Shown here piece by piece: positions 42,039 through 50,493 of a stretch of DNA of 63,338 nucleotides. Below the pieces are notes generated by a model. It made no database searches. It worked only from the letters and a program-made list of their open reading frames with translations, and was not told the origin of the DNA. The first letter of the stretch is position 1. The number at the start of each line of letters is the position of its first letter. This DNA is from Deltaproteobacteria bacterium (GTDB lineage Bacteria > Myxococcota_A > Polyangia > Polyangiales > Ga0077539). Where the stretch lies: contig JACRDB010000141.1 of the NCBI GenBank assembly GCA_016218725.1, forward strand, positions 1 to 63,338, in the 5' to 3' direction. Position numbers and translations under genes: made by a program.

Positions 42039-43030
42039 GCGCGCCGGACCCTACGGCGACGCTGCGCCTGTGGCTCCCAGTGGAGCTCACCGTGCGGCTC
42101 AGCGCCCCCCCAGCGGTCCCCGGGGCGGCGAAGGCTCCTCCCGAGGCACCAGAGGCGCGGCGCAGCGCCAGGGACTACGACGACCGCGAGGGCTACGACG
42201 AGGACTTCCTCGGCGTGCCGGTCCCCTTGCCGACGCTGACCCGGAAGGGCCTCCGGCGGGTCTCCCGCCGCACGGACGGCGAGCCCGCCGAGGGCGACCA
42301 CGTGCTGCGCTACCATCACTACACCGTCGTCATGAACCGCGTGCGGCGCTTCTGCTTCTTCACCGCGGCGAACACCACCCGGGACCCGCGCCTCGCGGGT
42401 ACGATAGACCGCAAGGAGCTCGGCGCTTCCTGGCGCTTCGACCCGCGGATCGCCCGCGAGCACCAGGTCGGCCATGAGGAGTTCTACCTCCCGGCCATCC
42501 ACGACAAGGGCCACATCCACCGCCGCGAGGACGGCTATTGGGGCAGCTCCGAGGCCGAGCGGGAGGCCGGCAACGACGACTCCTTCCACTTCACCAACGC
42601 CGCGCCGCAGCACCCGAGGTTCAATCAGTCTACCCAGGATGGCGTCTGGGGCCTCCTGGAGAACCACATCGCGGAACAGGTCGCGAGCCAGCGCTTCGCC
42701 CTCTTCGCCGGTCCGGTGTTCCGGTCCGACGACCCCGAGGTCGAAGGGATCCTCGTGCCCCAGAGCTTCTGGAAGATCGTGATCGCGCGCAAGGGCAGCG
42801 ACCTCGGCGCCTGGGCCTTCCACCTCAGCCAGGAGGACCTCCCCTCCGAGGCTGGCCGCGAGCGCTTTGACCCTGGCGAGTTCGTCCACCACCAGGTCAG
42901 CGTGGCCGCCGTCGAGCGCATGACGGACGTCCGCTTCGACGCTGCGGTGCGGGATGCCGACGCGCTGCGGCTCTCCCCCGACGAGCGCATCGCGCTTCGT
43001 GACGCGACGTCCGTTCGACGCCTGCGCTGA
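42035..43030 (+). CDS. DNA/RNA non-specific endonuclease (NUC/EndoG type)
   Basis: The 331-residue product starts at ATG 42035, overlapping the protease-nuclease stop (ATGA). Residues 8-25 repeat the strand motif L-P-V-E-L-T-V-R-L-S-A-P of the upstream protein. The nuclease fold spans about 85-320: YHHYTVVMN, CFFTAANTT, the catalytic D-K-G-H (His160, in place of DRGH) and the metal Asn in T-N-A-A-P-Q (Asn188), then W-G-L-L-E-N-H-I. NUC enzymes cut DNA and RNA indiscriminately. No signal peptide or inhibitor gene is seen, so its activity must be restrained in the cell by other means. Confidence 0.9.
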   Translation: MSAPDPTATLRLWLPVELTVRLSAPPAVPGAAKAPPEAPEARRSARDYDDREGYDEDFLGVPVPLPTLTRKGLRRVSRRTDGEPAEGDHVLRYHHYTVVMNRVRRFCFFTAANTTRDPRLAGTIDRKELGASWRFDPRIAREHQVGHEEFYLPAIHDKGHIHRREDGYWGSSEAEREAGNDDSFHFTNAAPQHPRFNQSTQDGVWGLLENHIAEQVASQRFALFAGPVFRSDDPEVEGILVPQSFWKIVIARKGSDLGAWAFHLSQEDLPSEAGRERFDPGEFVHHQVSVAAVERMTDVRFDAAVRDADALRLSPDERIALRDATSVRRLR

Positions 43031-43053
43031 GCCCTCAGGCACCGCGGAGGCTC

Positions 43054-44190
43054 TCAGCTGTCCAGCTTCTGCAACACCCCGCGCGCCTCCAGCGACGCGT
43101 AGATCTTCCCGCTGGGAACGGCCTGATTGTACACGGGCACCGTCGCCGGATCACCCGCGTGGTGCAGCGCGACGAGCGCTCCCTTGAAGTCAAACACCGG
43201 AGAGCCCGACGAGCCGTGCTCGGTATTGACCCGGTGCTTCATGCGCGTCTCGTTGGCGTTGTAGGCGAGCACGCCGCGGGTCTCAAAGGCTATCTGCTGC
43301 GGGCGCCCGCCCGGGTGCTGCACGATGAACAGCGCCGTGTCCGGCAGCCGCCGAGGCTCGTCGCGGAGTGTCACCGCACCGCGCCGCGGCGCCGACGCCG
43401 TGGAGCTTTCACCCACGGGAGCCTCCGAGAGCCTCTCGCGGGTGCGAAGGAGCACGTAGTCAAGCTCCTCGGTCGTGGGGACCCCCTCTCCCGGTGCTTC
43501 ACGCTCGAAGGGAGCGTAGGGGGATTTGTCAATGCACCACTGTTCGGCGAGGCCAGCAAGGGTCCCTCCTCCACCGTCTACGCAGTCGAAGCGCAGCCGC
43601 ACGTCGGACGGCGCCGCCGGGCCCTGGAGGACCCGCTCCATGACGTGGTAGCAGGTCAGCACCGCCGAGGGTCCGACGAGGAAGCCCGTCCCTACGGCCT
43701 GCCCCTGAACCTCGACCCTGCACACCCGACCCTGGACCTGGCCCAGCGTCCGCAGGAGCTCCGTCAAGGGCACCAGCGGCGCCGTGGTGAGGAGCTCCTG
43801 AAGCGCCCCCACCCCGACCGAGGTCTCGTCCTGCCCGGGCCTGCGGACGGTCAGCCCGAAGGCCACCAGCGCAGGTTGGTCCGGGCGCTCCGTACGGGCG
43901 GCGGCGTAGAGCCTCGCCGTCGTGCCTCGCGCCTGGGACCACTGGATGAGCTCGTAGATGTCCTGGTTGAGGTTACCCTTGTCGGTGATCGCCGGGAGGT
44001 TCTCCCCGAGGTATTGCCGTACGAACTGTTGGAGCTCGCCATACCTTGGGAAGGCGTCAAGCAGAGCATCTTGCAAGGCCTTCCACTGTGCGCCGGTCAA
44101 CTTCGCGAAGTCCACCGGTGCGCTGGCCGTCGCCCTCCAGGTGCCCGAGCCCCGCCCTGGAGCCTCTCCCGGGCCAGTCCGGTCTCCCAT
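43054..44190 (-). CDS. EAD1 fused to a trypsin-like serine protease
   Basis: ATG 44190 has GGAGGAAA upstream. Of 378 residues, about 28-110 are EAD1: LTGAQWKALQDALLDAFP, G-E-N-L-P-A-I, L-I-Q-W-S-Q-A-R-G, A-A-R-T-E-R-P. Residues 125-370 are a trypsin-like protease with His182 (T-C-Y-H-V), Asp244 (L-D-Y-V-L-L) and Ser328 (GSSGSP). EAD1-peptidase fusions are known effectors of ternary conflict systems, recruited by homotypic EAD1 contacts. The obvious partner is the EAD1/iSTAND protein at 36370. The gene converges on the nuclease gene, with 23 bases between the stops. Confidence 0.92.
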   Translation of the reverse strand: MGDRTGPGEAPGRGSGTWRATASAPVDFAKLTGAQWKALQDALLDAFPRYGELQQFVRQYLGENLPAITDKGNLNQDIYELIQWSQARGTTARLYAAARTERPDQPALVAFGLTVRRPGQDETSVGVGALQELLTTAPLVPLTELLRTLGQVQGRVCRVEVQGQAVGTGFLVGPSAVLTCYHVMERVLQGPAAPSDVRLRFDCVDGGGGTLAGLAEQWCIDKSPYAPFEREAPGEGVPTTEELDYVLLRTRERLSEAPVGESSTASAPRRGAVTLRDEPRRLPDTALFIVQHPGGRPQQIAFETRGVLAYNANETRMKHRVNTEHGSSGSPVFDFKGALVALHHAGDPATVPVYNQAVPSGKIYASLEARGVLQKLDS

Positions 44191-44210
44191 GGCTGTTTCC
44201 TCCGTGGGGC

Positions 44211-44369
44211 TCAGTGCCCGTCGAGGATCGTGGTGGCCGAGTAGAAGATCACCGCAAGGGCCACCAGGAGCGTCACCACCCCGATGCCGATGAGCCTCAT
44301 GGCGTTCCAGTTGGCGTCCTGGGCGCGCATGGACTTGAAATCCTCAGGCAGCTCCGTGCTCTCGCTCAT
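44211..44369 (-). CDS. Single-pass membrane peptide, 52 residues
   Basis: ATG 44369 to TGA 44211 encodes a short acidic start (M-S-E-S-T-E-L-P-E-D-F), a central helix around A-Q-D-A-N-W-N-A-M-R, and one strong membrane segment (about 26-46, LIGIGVVTLLVALAVIFYSA), ending D-G-H. It lies 20 bases upstream of the EAD1-protease gene on the same strand, so the two are probably co-transcribed. A role as anchor, sensor or pore-forming partner of the protease is possible, but no family is recognised. The ABC ATPase gene is 51 bases downstream of its start in the other direction. Confidence 0.75.
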   Translation of the reverse strand: MSESTELPEDFKSMRAQDANWNAMRLIGIGVVTLLVALAVIFYSATTILDGH

Positions 44370-44420
44370 GGCCGGGGATGTTTCGCGAAGCGCCCGCCCC
44401 TGTCAATCCCTCGCGCGCCC

Positions 44421-45245
44421 TCAAAGCGTCCGGAAGCGGGCTCGGAGCTCCAGGGACAGGTCCCGAAAGGCCGGCAGGGTCTGCACCTCGGGCCTCCAGG
44501 CCAGGCCCCGCTCCACCAGGTCGTAGACCCCCTGCACCCGGGCCCCGGCGTGGACCTTGCCGTCCTCCCCCGCGGGGTCCCGGCCCAGGAGCCACAGGGT
44601 GTCCGAGATGGTGATCGCCGAGGCGATGTCGTGGGTGATCACGAGGATCGTCGTGAGCTCGTGCAGCGCGGCCACCTCGGCGATCAGCTCGCAGACCTCG
44701 TCCTTCATGTTCGGGTCGAGCCCCGAGAAGGGCTCGTCCATCAAGAGGTAGTGCTCCGAGCACAGGAGCTGCTGCGCGATGGCCACCCGCTGCCGCTGGC
44801 CGCCGGAGAGGTTCGCGGGCCACTCGTCCCAGCGCTCCGCCAGCTTGAGCCGGCCGAGGAGCTCGCGCGCTCGCGCCTCGGCCCGGGCGCGCGGGAGCCC
44901 CCCCTGGCGCCCGGCGATCAAGAGGTTGTCCCCCACCGTGCGGTGCGCAAAGAGCGTGTAGTGCTGGTCCACCACGCCCACCATCCCGGCCTCCACGGGC
45001 AGGGCCTTCTCGGTCACCAGCACCTTGCCCCGGCTGGGCTTCTGGAGCCCCGCCATGATCCGGAAGAGCTGCGTCTTGCCGATCCCCGAGGGGCCCAGCA
45101 GCGACACCACCTGGCCCTGCGAGAGCCCCGGACGGATCACGTTCCGGATCTCCGCGTTCACCTCCCGGAGGATCACCCGGTCGCCCAGGACCAGCGTCAC
45201 GTCCTCCACCTTGAGGAGCGTCTCGGCCCTCGTCGCGTCGTTCAC
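44421..45245 (-). CDS. ABC transporter ATP-binding protein
   Basis: A 274-residue ATPase from GTG 45245. All motifs are intact: Walker A G-P-S-G-I-G-K-T (about 55-62), Q-loop, signature LSGGQRQR, Walker B Y-L-L-M-D-E-P-F-S-G-L-D and switch His in V-I-T-H-D. It is close to the nitrate/sulfonate/taurine importer ATPases. It is the last gene of a minus-strand operon with the permease (two bases apart), the binding protein and a coiled-coil protein; it powers import through that permease. Confidence 0.93.
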   Translation of the reverse strand: MNDATRAETLLKVEDVTLVLGDRVILREVNAEIRNVIRPGLSQGQVVSLLGPSGIGKTQLFRIMAGLQKPSRGKVLVTEKALPVEAGMVGVVDQHYTLFAHRTVGDNLLIAGRQGGLPRARAEARARELLGRLKLAERWDEWPANLSGGQRQRVAIAQQLLCSEHYLLMDEPFSGLDPNMKDEVCELIAEVAALHELTTILVITHDIASAITISDTLWLLGRDPAGEDGKVHAGARVQGVYDLVERGLAWRPEVQTLPAFRDLSLELRARFRTL

Positions 45246-45247
45246 GG

Positions 45248-46024
45248 TCAGCGCTCCCGGAGCTTGCTGTAGGGGCAGAGGAGCAGCCGGAGCTGCCCGA
45301 GGAAGTAGTCCTGGCCGATGCCCACCGCGAGGATGCTCGCCTGGAGCGCGAAGACCCCCGCGAGGTTGAGCCTGCGGTTCTGGTCAATGAGCATCACCCC
45401 GACGCCGCCCTGGGAGCGCACCAGGCCCTCGACCATGGTGAGCATCATCCAGCCCATGGCGGCGTTCTGGCGCAGGACGTCCAGGGCCTGGTCGAAGGTG
45501 CCCCGGACCACCACCTCCCAGAGCGTCCTCCAGGGGCCCATGCGCAGCGTCCGGGCGTGGTCGAGCTGCCCCGAAGGCACGCCCTGCACCACGCTCAGGA
45601 GCGACGTCACGTAGAACACCGCCACGCCGAAGACCAGCATCGCCACCTGAAGCCCCCGGCCCGAGAAGTACATCCCGAACACGAAGGTGATCCCCGTCAT
45701 CCCCAGGAAGCGCAGCTGCGAGACCAGCTTCGCCGCGGGCCGGAAGGCCCCGACCACGCTGGCGTACGCGAACACCGAGGACAGGATCGCCGCCAGGGCC
45801 ATCGCCTGGAGGTTGAGCGCGTAGCTCTCCAGGAGCCGCACCAGCAGGCCCTGGCCCAGGAGCTCCACCCAGCTCCGGGCCACCTCTACGGGCGTCGGGA
45901 TGATCGCGGTGTGGTGGTGAAAGAGCGTCCAGCCCGCGAGCACCAGGGTCCAGAATACTCCCACGGCCACCACCCGCTGGGCGGGCGTCACCCTCGCAAA
46001 GGGCGAGAACAGCCCTCGGGTCAC
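45248..46024 (-). CDS. ABC transporter permease, TauC/SsuC-like
   Basis: The 258-residue membrane protein has about six helices and a coupling-helix region near L-R-M-G-P-W-R-T-L-W-E-V-V, corresponding to the EAA loop of binding-protein-dependent importers. The N-terminal T-L-F-H-H-H-T-A-I-I-P-T-P matches permeases for sulfonates, nitrate and related anions. GTG 46024 lies three bases after the binding-protein stop. The substrate is unknown. Confidence 0.88.
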   Translation of the reverse strand: MTRGLFSPFARVTPAQRVVAVGVFWTLVLAGWTLFHHHTAIIPTPVEVARSWVELLGQGLLVRLLESYALNLQAMALAAILSSVFAYASVVGAFRPAAKLVSQLRFLGMTGITFVFGMYFSGRGLQVAMLVFGVAVFYVTSLLSVVQGVPSGQLDHARTLRMGPWRTLWEVVVRGTFDQALDVLRQNAAMGWMMLTMVEGLVRSQGGVGVMLIDQNRRLNLAGVFALQASILAVGIGQDYFLGQLRLLLCPYSKLRER

Positions 46025-46027
46025 CGG

Positions 46028-47863
46028 TCAGCCACCCGCGCGCAGGGCGATCTCCACCCGGCGGTTCTGGGCCCGGCCGGCCTCGGAGCCGTTGTCCGCC
46101 ACGGGGCTCTCCTGGCCGTGGCCGAAGGTGCGCAGCCGCCCCTCGGGGAAGGCCAGCGCGGCGCTGGTGGTGAGCCAGCGCTGCACCGCCTCGGCGCGGC
46201 GCTGCGAGAGCGTCTGGTTGGCCGAGGCCGCGCCCACGTTGTCCGTGTACCCGTGGACCTCGACGTAGGTCCCGCTGGCCACCAGGAGCTGCGCCTGGAG
46301 CTCCCGGAGCGTGACCAGGGCCTCCGGGGTGAACTCCGCAGAGCCCGTCTGGAACGTGATGTTGTAGCTCCTGCGCATGAGCGTCGGGGCCTGGGCCGCC
46401 CCCTGGGCGGTGAACGTGGGCCTCGCCGCCACGCCCACGGCCTGGGCCTGGCGCCGCGAGGCCTCCTGCAGGTAGCTCGTGTCCGACACCTGCGCGAACG
46501 CCGGGAAATCCGGCACGTCCCGCGGGTACTGCTGCTTGGCCACGTTGCCGAAGGCCGTGTACGTGGCCTCGAAGACGTTGGCCGCCCCGGGCACCAGGCC
46601 GAAGAGCTGGAGCATGTCCGCCAGGTTGTTCGCCCGGCTGCCGCCCAGGAGCACGTGCTGCCCCGTGGCCCGGTCCACCTCGTCCCGCCCGTGGAAGTAC
46701 GTCTCCCAGTACATGGGCCCGGTGCCGCTCTCGTTGTACACGTCGTTGGAGATGCCCGCGGCCACGGAGAGCGCGCGGGGGTCGTTGTTCACGGCCTCGC
46801 CGCCCAGGCCCGTGGCCTCCAGGAGCCCCACCACCGTGTCCCGGTGGGCCCGGTTCCAGCGCCGCAGCCCGATGAGCGCGTTGGGCATCTGGTTGGCGTT
46901 CTCCCCGTCGCGGGTGGACAGAATGGAGATCAGCCCCCCGCGGGCCCCGCGGACCACGTTCACGTCCCCCGGGGTCCAGGTGACCACGCCCTGGACGCAG
47001 ACCCTCCGGCGCTCGCGGCCTGGCCTGCCGTTGACCATCACCGGGCGCTCCTCGCAGGCGTTCTGGTTGTACTTCTCCACGGGCTCCAGGTACGTGCTGG
47101 TGCCCACCCAGTTCAGGCAGTTGGGGTCGTACGTCTGCGGGTCCGGGTTGTTGCAAATGCCGTTGTTGGCCGCCCAGAACATCGCGATGTTCCAGTCGCC
47201 GTCGCGCAGGACCCCCGCCACCAGGCCCCCGCGGGCGCTCTGGGGGTTGTCCCTCCACGCCGGCGGGCCCATGAACTTGTCCTCGCCGCGGGAGAAGCCC
47301 GCGGAGCCCACCACCTCCGCCGTCAGGTCCCCGCCCAGCCGCAGGAGCTCCTGGTTGAGCCCGCGCAGAAACGGCGCCCCGCCGTCCCCCATGATGGCCA
47401 CGAAGTGCGCGCCGCTCGCGCAGTCCGCCGCGCCCCCGGCGAGCTCCCGCGCGCAGGTGATCATCTGCTGCTGCATCACCGACGTGTCGTCCTGCCGGGC
47501 GATGGTGAGCCGCACGTTGCGCTCGGCCAGGAGCGACCCCTCGGTGGTCACCGGGCCCCCGTTGGCGAACATGAGCCCCATCTGCGCGTTCCACGCGAAG
47601 GCCAGGAGCCTCACGTTCTGCCCCGCGGTCACCGGCGCGCGCCCAGGCATGCGCACCACGCCGGCGTCCCGCGTGGTGTTGCTCCCGATGGCCCCCGCGT
47701 CCCCGCTGAAGTGCGCCACCTGCACCTGCTGGGACCCCGGGCCCGCCGTGCGCCCCCGGTCCAGGAGCCCCGTCTTCCACAACGTAACGCCCCCGATGAG
47801 CGCCGCAAGGCCCGCCAGGACGACCTTCCCAGGGGTGGTGAGCGTGATCTTTCCGTTGGCCAT
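46028..47863 (-). CDS. Membrane-anchored ABC binding protein fused to an OmpA-like domain
   Basis: ATG 47863 follows AAGGGA. The 611 residues have an N-terminal membrane anchor (about 13-33), a substrate-binding-protein-like region (about 80-440; V-R-L-L-A-F-A-W-N-A-Q-M-G and two-lobe layout) and a C-terminal OmpA domain (about 490-608; ITFQTGSAEF, HGYTDNVG, Q-N-R-R-V-E-I) that binds peptidoglycan. Normal binding proteins float or are lipid-anchored; this one would be fixed both to the inner membrane and to the wall. It stands directly before its permease and ATPase, which supports the transport role. I have not seen a standard name for this fusion. Confidence 0.85.
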   Translation of the reverse strand: MANGKITLTTPGKVVLAGLAALIGGVTLWKTGLLDRGRTAGPGSQQVQVAHFSGDAGAIGSNTTRDAGVVRMPGRAPVTAGQNVRLLAFAWNAQMGLMFANGGPVTTEGSLLAERNVRLTIARQDDTSVMQQQMITCARELAGGAADCASGAHFVAIMGDGGAPFLRGLNQELLRLGGDLTAEVVGSAGFSRGEDKFMGPPAWRDNPQSARGGLVAGVLRDGDWNIAMFWAANNGICNNPDPQTYDPNCLNWVGTSTYLEPVEKYNQNACEERPVMVNGRPGRERRRVCVQGVVTWTPGDVNVVRGARGGLISILSTRDGENANQMPNALIGLRRWNRAHRDTVVGLLEATGLGGEAVNNDPRALSVAAGISNDVYNESGTGPMYWETYFHGRDEVDRATGQHVLLGGSRANNLADMLQLFGLVPGAANVFEATYTAFGNVAKQQYPRDVPDFPAFAQVSDTSYLQEASRRQAQAVGVAARPTFTAQGAAQAPTLMRRSYNITFQTGSAEFTPEALVTLRELQAQLLVASGTYVEVHGYTDNVGAASANQTLSQRRAEAVQRWLTTSAALAFPEGRLRTFGHGQESPVADNGSEAGRAQNRRVEIALRAGG

Positions 47864-47889
47864 TGGGGTAGTCCCTTCGTTCGTGTCCG

Positions 47890-48807
47890 TCAGCTACGCC
47901 GCCGCCGCTCGCCGTGTTGCGCTTCGGCCTCCGCTTCGACCTCCGCGGGCTCCGCCTCCCCCGCGTCCACCCGCACGCCCGTGGCCTTGCGCACCTCCGC
48001 GATGCGCAGCGCCGCCAGCCGGTCCCCGAGCTTGCGGTCGTGCCGCGAGTCCTCCAGGTTGGCCATCCGCAGGTCCACCTGGTTCAGTTCGTCCATCGCC
48101 AGACGCTCCGCCGTGCGCTGCGCCTCGCCGCTGTCCCCCAGCGCCGCCCGCAGCCCCGTCTTCGCCAGCTCCGTCGTGCTGCGATACCGTTCTAGCGCAC
48201 TCTGTAGGCGCTGCACACACATGTCGCACAGCTCCCTGGCATCCACCAGGAGCTCCTCGGAGGCGCGGGCCTCCTCCTGGCGGGTGGTGGCCAGCTGGAG
48301 GGCCTCCTGGGCGCGGTTGAGCCTCCGGCCGAGGAGGGCGTCGTCGGCGCTGTGGGAGTTGTCCCGGGCATAGCTCAGCACGGCCTCCTGCTCGCGGGTG
48401 AGCCTGGCGACCTCCAGGTCCAGGCGCTCGCGGGCGAAGGTGAGCTCCTTGCAGCTCTGGGCGATGGTCTCGTGCTGGGCCCGGAGCTCCGCGATGCGGG
48501 CGGCGAGCACGGCCTCCGGGAGCACCGGCGTGAAGAAATTCGTGAGGCGCCGCGAGAGCGGGCGCAGGAGCTTCACCAGGGACCCGACGTTGGCCACGGC
48601 GAAGACCCCCGACGCGATGGCCGCCATGGCCACGGCGATGCGGGTGGTGTTGTCTTCAATGCCGAGCACCGCGTCCCAGGCCCAGGGCAGGAGCCCGGTG
48701 ATGTACACCCCCCAGGCGACCAGGGCCCCGAGGGCCACGGCGCCCGCGGTCTCTCGCTTTGCGACCGCGGTGGTGGTGAGGTTGGTCTCCGGTTCGCCGG
48801 AAGCCAT
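47890..48807 (-). CDS. Membrane protein with long coiled coil
   Basis: I use ATG 48807, which has AAGGAG upstream, giving 305 residues. Two membrane helices (about 23-44 and 56-76) are followed by about 190 residues of Glu/Arg/Gln/Ala-rich heptad sequence (LAARIAELRAQHETIAQ, LDLEVARLTREQEAV), a long cytoplasmic or periplasmic coiled coil, and a Glu/Ala/Arg tail. No family is recognised; the layout is like stator or scaffold proteins. It is the first gene of the ABC operon, 26 bases before the OmpA-fused binding protein, so it may organise that complex. Confidence 0.8.
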   Translation of the reverse strand: MASGEPETNLTTTAVAKRETAGAVALGALVAWGVYITGLLPWAWDAVLGIEDNTTRIAVAMAAIASGVFAVANVGSLVKLLRPLSRRLTNFFTPVLPEAVLAARIAELRAQHETIAQSCKELTFARERLDLEVARLTREQEAVLSYARDNSHSADDALLGRRLNRAQEALQLATTRQEEARASEELLVDARELCDMCVQRLQSALERYRSTTELAKTGLRAALGDSGEAQRTAERLAMDELNQVDLRMANLEDSRHDRKLGDRLAALRIAEVRKATGVRVDAGEAEPAEVEAEAEAQHGERRRRS

Positions 48808-48878
48808 TGGTGGGTGGTGCTCCTTTGTGCGACGCGATGGAACCCCCATCGCGCGGGGCCGTCAACTCAAGAAGCCGC

Positions 48879-50450
48879 TCAGCCCGTGCGGGTGCCGCCC
48901 TGGACCAGGTGCTCCAGGAGGGGACCATAACCCTGGAGGGCCGTGCGCTGGAGGTAGAGCTCCATGCCCCGGAGGCCCCCAAGCTCGGCGCCTCCCCCCG
49001 CGCGCCCGGGGCCTCCATGGAGGAGCTGCGGGAGCACGGTGCCGGGTCCGAGCCAGGCCCCCGCGACCTTGGCGTTGCCCAGGCACACGCGCCCGTGCCA
49101 CGCCGCCAGGCCCAGCACGGCCTCCAGGGCGATGGCCCGGTCGTCGGTGTACACCGTGGAGACCAGGCACCCCTCGGCGCGGGCCACCAGGCCCACGGCC
49201 TCCTCGGTGGTGTCATACGGGATCAGCGTGGCCACGGGGCCGAAGACCTCGTGCTCGTGCACCGTGGGGACCGCCCCCGCGTCCGGGGCCACCAGGAGCG
49301 TCGGGGCCACGAAATAGCCCTTCCCTGCGGGCGCTCCGAGGCCCTCCACGGGGTGGCTACCGCCGGCCGCGAGGCGCGCCCCGTCGCGCAGGAGGCGCTC
49401 GATGCCGGCGCGCACGTCCCGGAGCTGCGACGCGGTGGCCACGGGCCCGAGGGTGACGCCCTCCTGCGCGGTGTTCCCGGGGCGCAGCTGCGAGAGCCGG
49501 TCCACAAGCGCGTCCCGAGCCTCCTCCAGGCGCCCGGAGGGCACCAGGACCCTGCGGATGGCGGTGCACTTCTGCCCGGTCTTCTGGGTGATGTCCCGGG
49601 CCACGTCCGCCACGAAGAGGTCCCAGGTGTCCCCCCCGGGCTCCACGTCCAGGCCGAGCACCGCGGCGTTCAGGCTGTCCGCCTCGACGTTCACGGGCAC
49701 CGAGCGGGCGATCACGTTGGCCTTGGCGCGGAACAGGGCCCCCGTGGCGCCGCTGCCGGTGAAGGCCAGCACGTCCTGCGGGCCGAGCCTGTCCAGGAGG
49801 TCCCCGGAGGGCCCCGCGAGGAACGACAGGGCCCCGTCGGGCAGGGCCCCGGAGGCCACGAAGCACTCCATCATCCGGAAGGCCAGGAGCGCCGTGGCCG
49901 TGGCGGGCCGGGTGAGCACGGGCATGCCCGCCAGGAGCGCCACGGCGGCCTTCTCGGCCACGCCCCAGGCCGGGAAATTGAACGCGTTGACGTGCACCGC
50001 CACGCCCCGCCTGGGCACCCTCACGTGCTGCCCCGCCAGGCGCGACGAGCGCCCGAGCACCGCCGGGGGACCGTCCACCAGGAAGCGCCCCTCCCCGAGG
50101 CTCTGGCCGAGCTCGGCGTAGGCCCCCAGGGTGGCCGAGGCGCCGTCGATGTCGAACTTGGCGTCCCCGCGGGTGTTGCCGCCGTTCTGCATGGCCACGT
50201 CCAGGAGCTCCTCGCGGCGCGCGTGGATGGCCTTGGCCAGGGTCTTCAGGAGCTCCCCCCGCTGGGCGAAGGTCATCGCCCGCAGCGCCGGACCACCCAC
50301 GTCCCTCGCGTGGGCGAGGGCCGCGCCGAAGTCCACCCCGCCCCCGGGCGCCTCCGCGAGCGCCTCCTCCGTGGACGGGTCCACCAGCGCCGCGCCGGGC
50401 TGGTCACCGGTCACCCAACGGCCGCACACATAGCTCTTCAGCGTGATCAC
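48879..50450 (-). CDS. Aldehyde dehydrogenase of the BoxD / PaaZ-N type
   Basis: A 523-residue NAD(P)-dependent aldehyde dehydrogenase from GTG 50450. Catalytic residues are visible: N-A-F-N-F-P (oxyanion Asn), F-T-G-S-G-A-T-G (cofactor loop), V-E-A-D-S-L-N, Q-K-T-G-Q-K-C-T-A (catalytic Cys near 300) and E-V-F-G-P-V. The sequence is closest in style to 3,4-dehydroadipyl-CoA semialdehyde dehydrogenase (BoxD, aerobic benzoyl-CoA route) or the dehydrogenase half of PaaZ. There is no hydratase domain and no box or paa neighbour, so the pathway cannot be decided. Confidence 0.85.
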   Translation of the reverse strand: MITLKSYVCGRWVTGDQPGAALVDPSTEEALAEAPGGGVDFGAALAHARDVGGPALRAMTFAQRGELLKTLAKAIHARREELLDVAMQNGGNTRGDAKFDIDGASATLGAYAELGQSLGEGRFLVDGPPAVLGRSSRLAGQHVRVPRRGVAVHVNAFNFPAWGVAEKAAVALLAGMPVLTRPATATALLAFRMMECFVASGALPDGALSFLAGPSGDLLDRLGPQDVLAFTGSGATGALFRAKANVIARSVPVNVEADSLNAAVLGLDVEPGGDTWDLFVADVARDITQKTGQKCTAIRRVLVPSGRLEEARDALVDRLSQLRPGNTAQEGVTLGPVATASQLRDVRAGIERLLRDGARLAAGGSHPVEGLGAPAGKGYFVAPTLLVAPDAGAVPTVHEHEVFGPVATLIPYDTTEEAVGLVARAEGCLVSTVYTDDRAIALEAVLGLAAWHGRVCLGNAKVAGAWLGPGTVLPQLLHGGPGRAGGGAELGGLRGMELYLQRTALQGYGPLLEHLVQGGTRTG

Positions 50451-50493
50451 GGCGCGGCACGCTAATGCCAGCGCCCCGGAAAGACAACCGAAG

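Noticed and set aside
48879..50450. Bifunctional PaaZ
   Set aside because: The protein ends after the dehydrogenase domain; the hydratase half and paa neighbours are missing.
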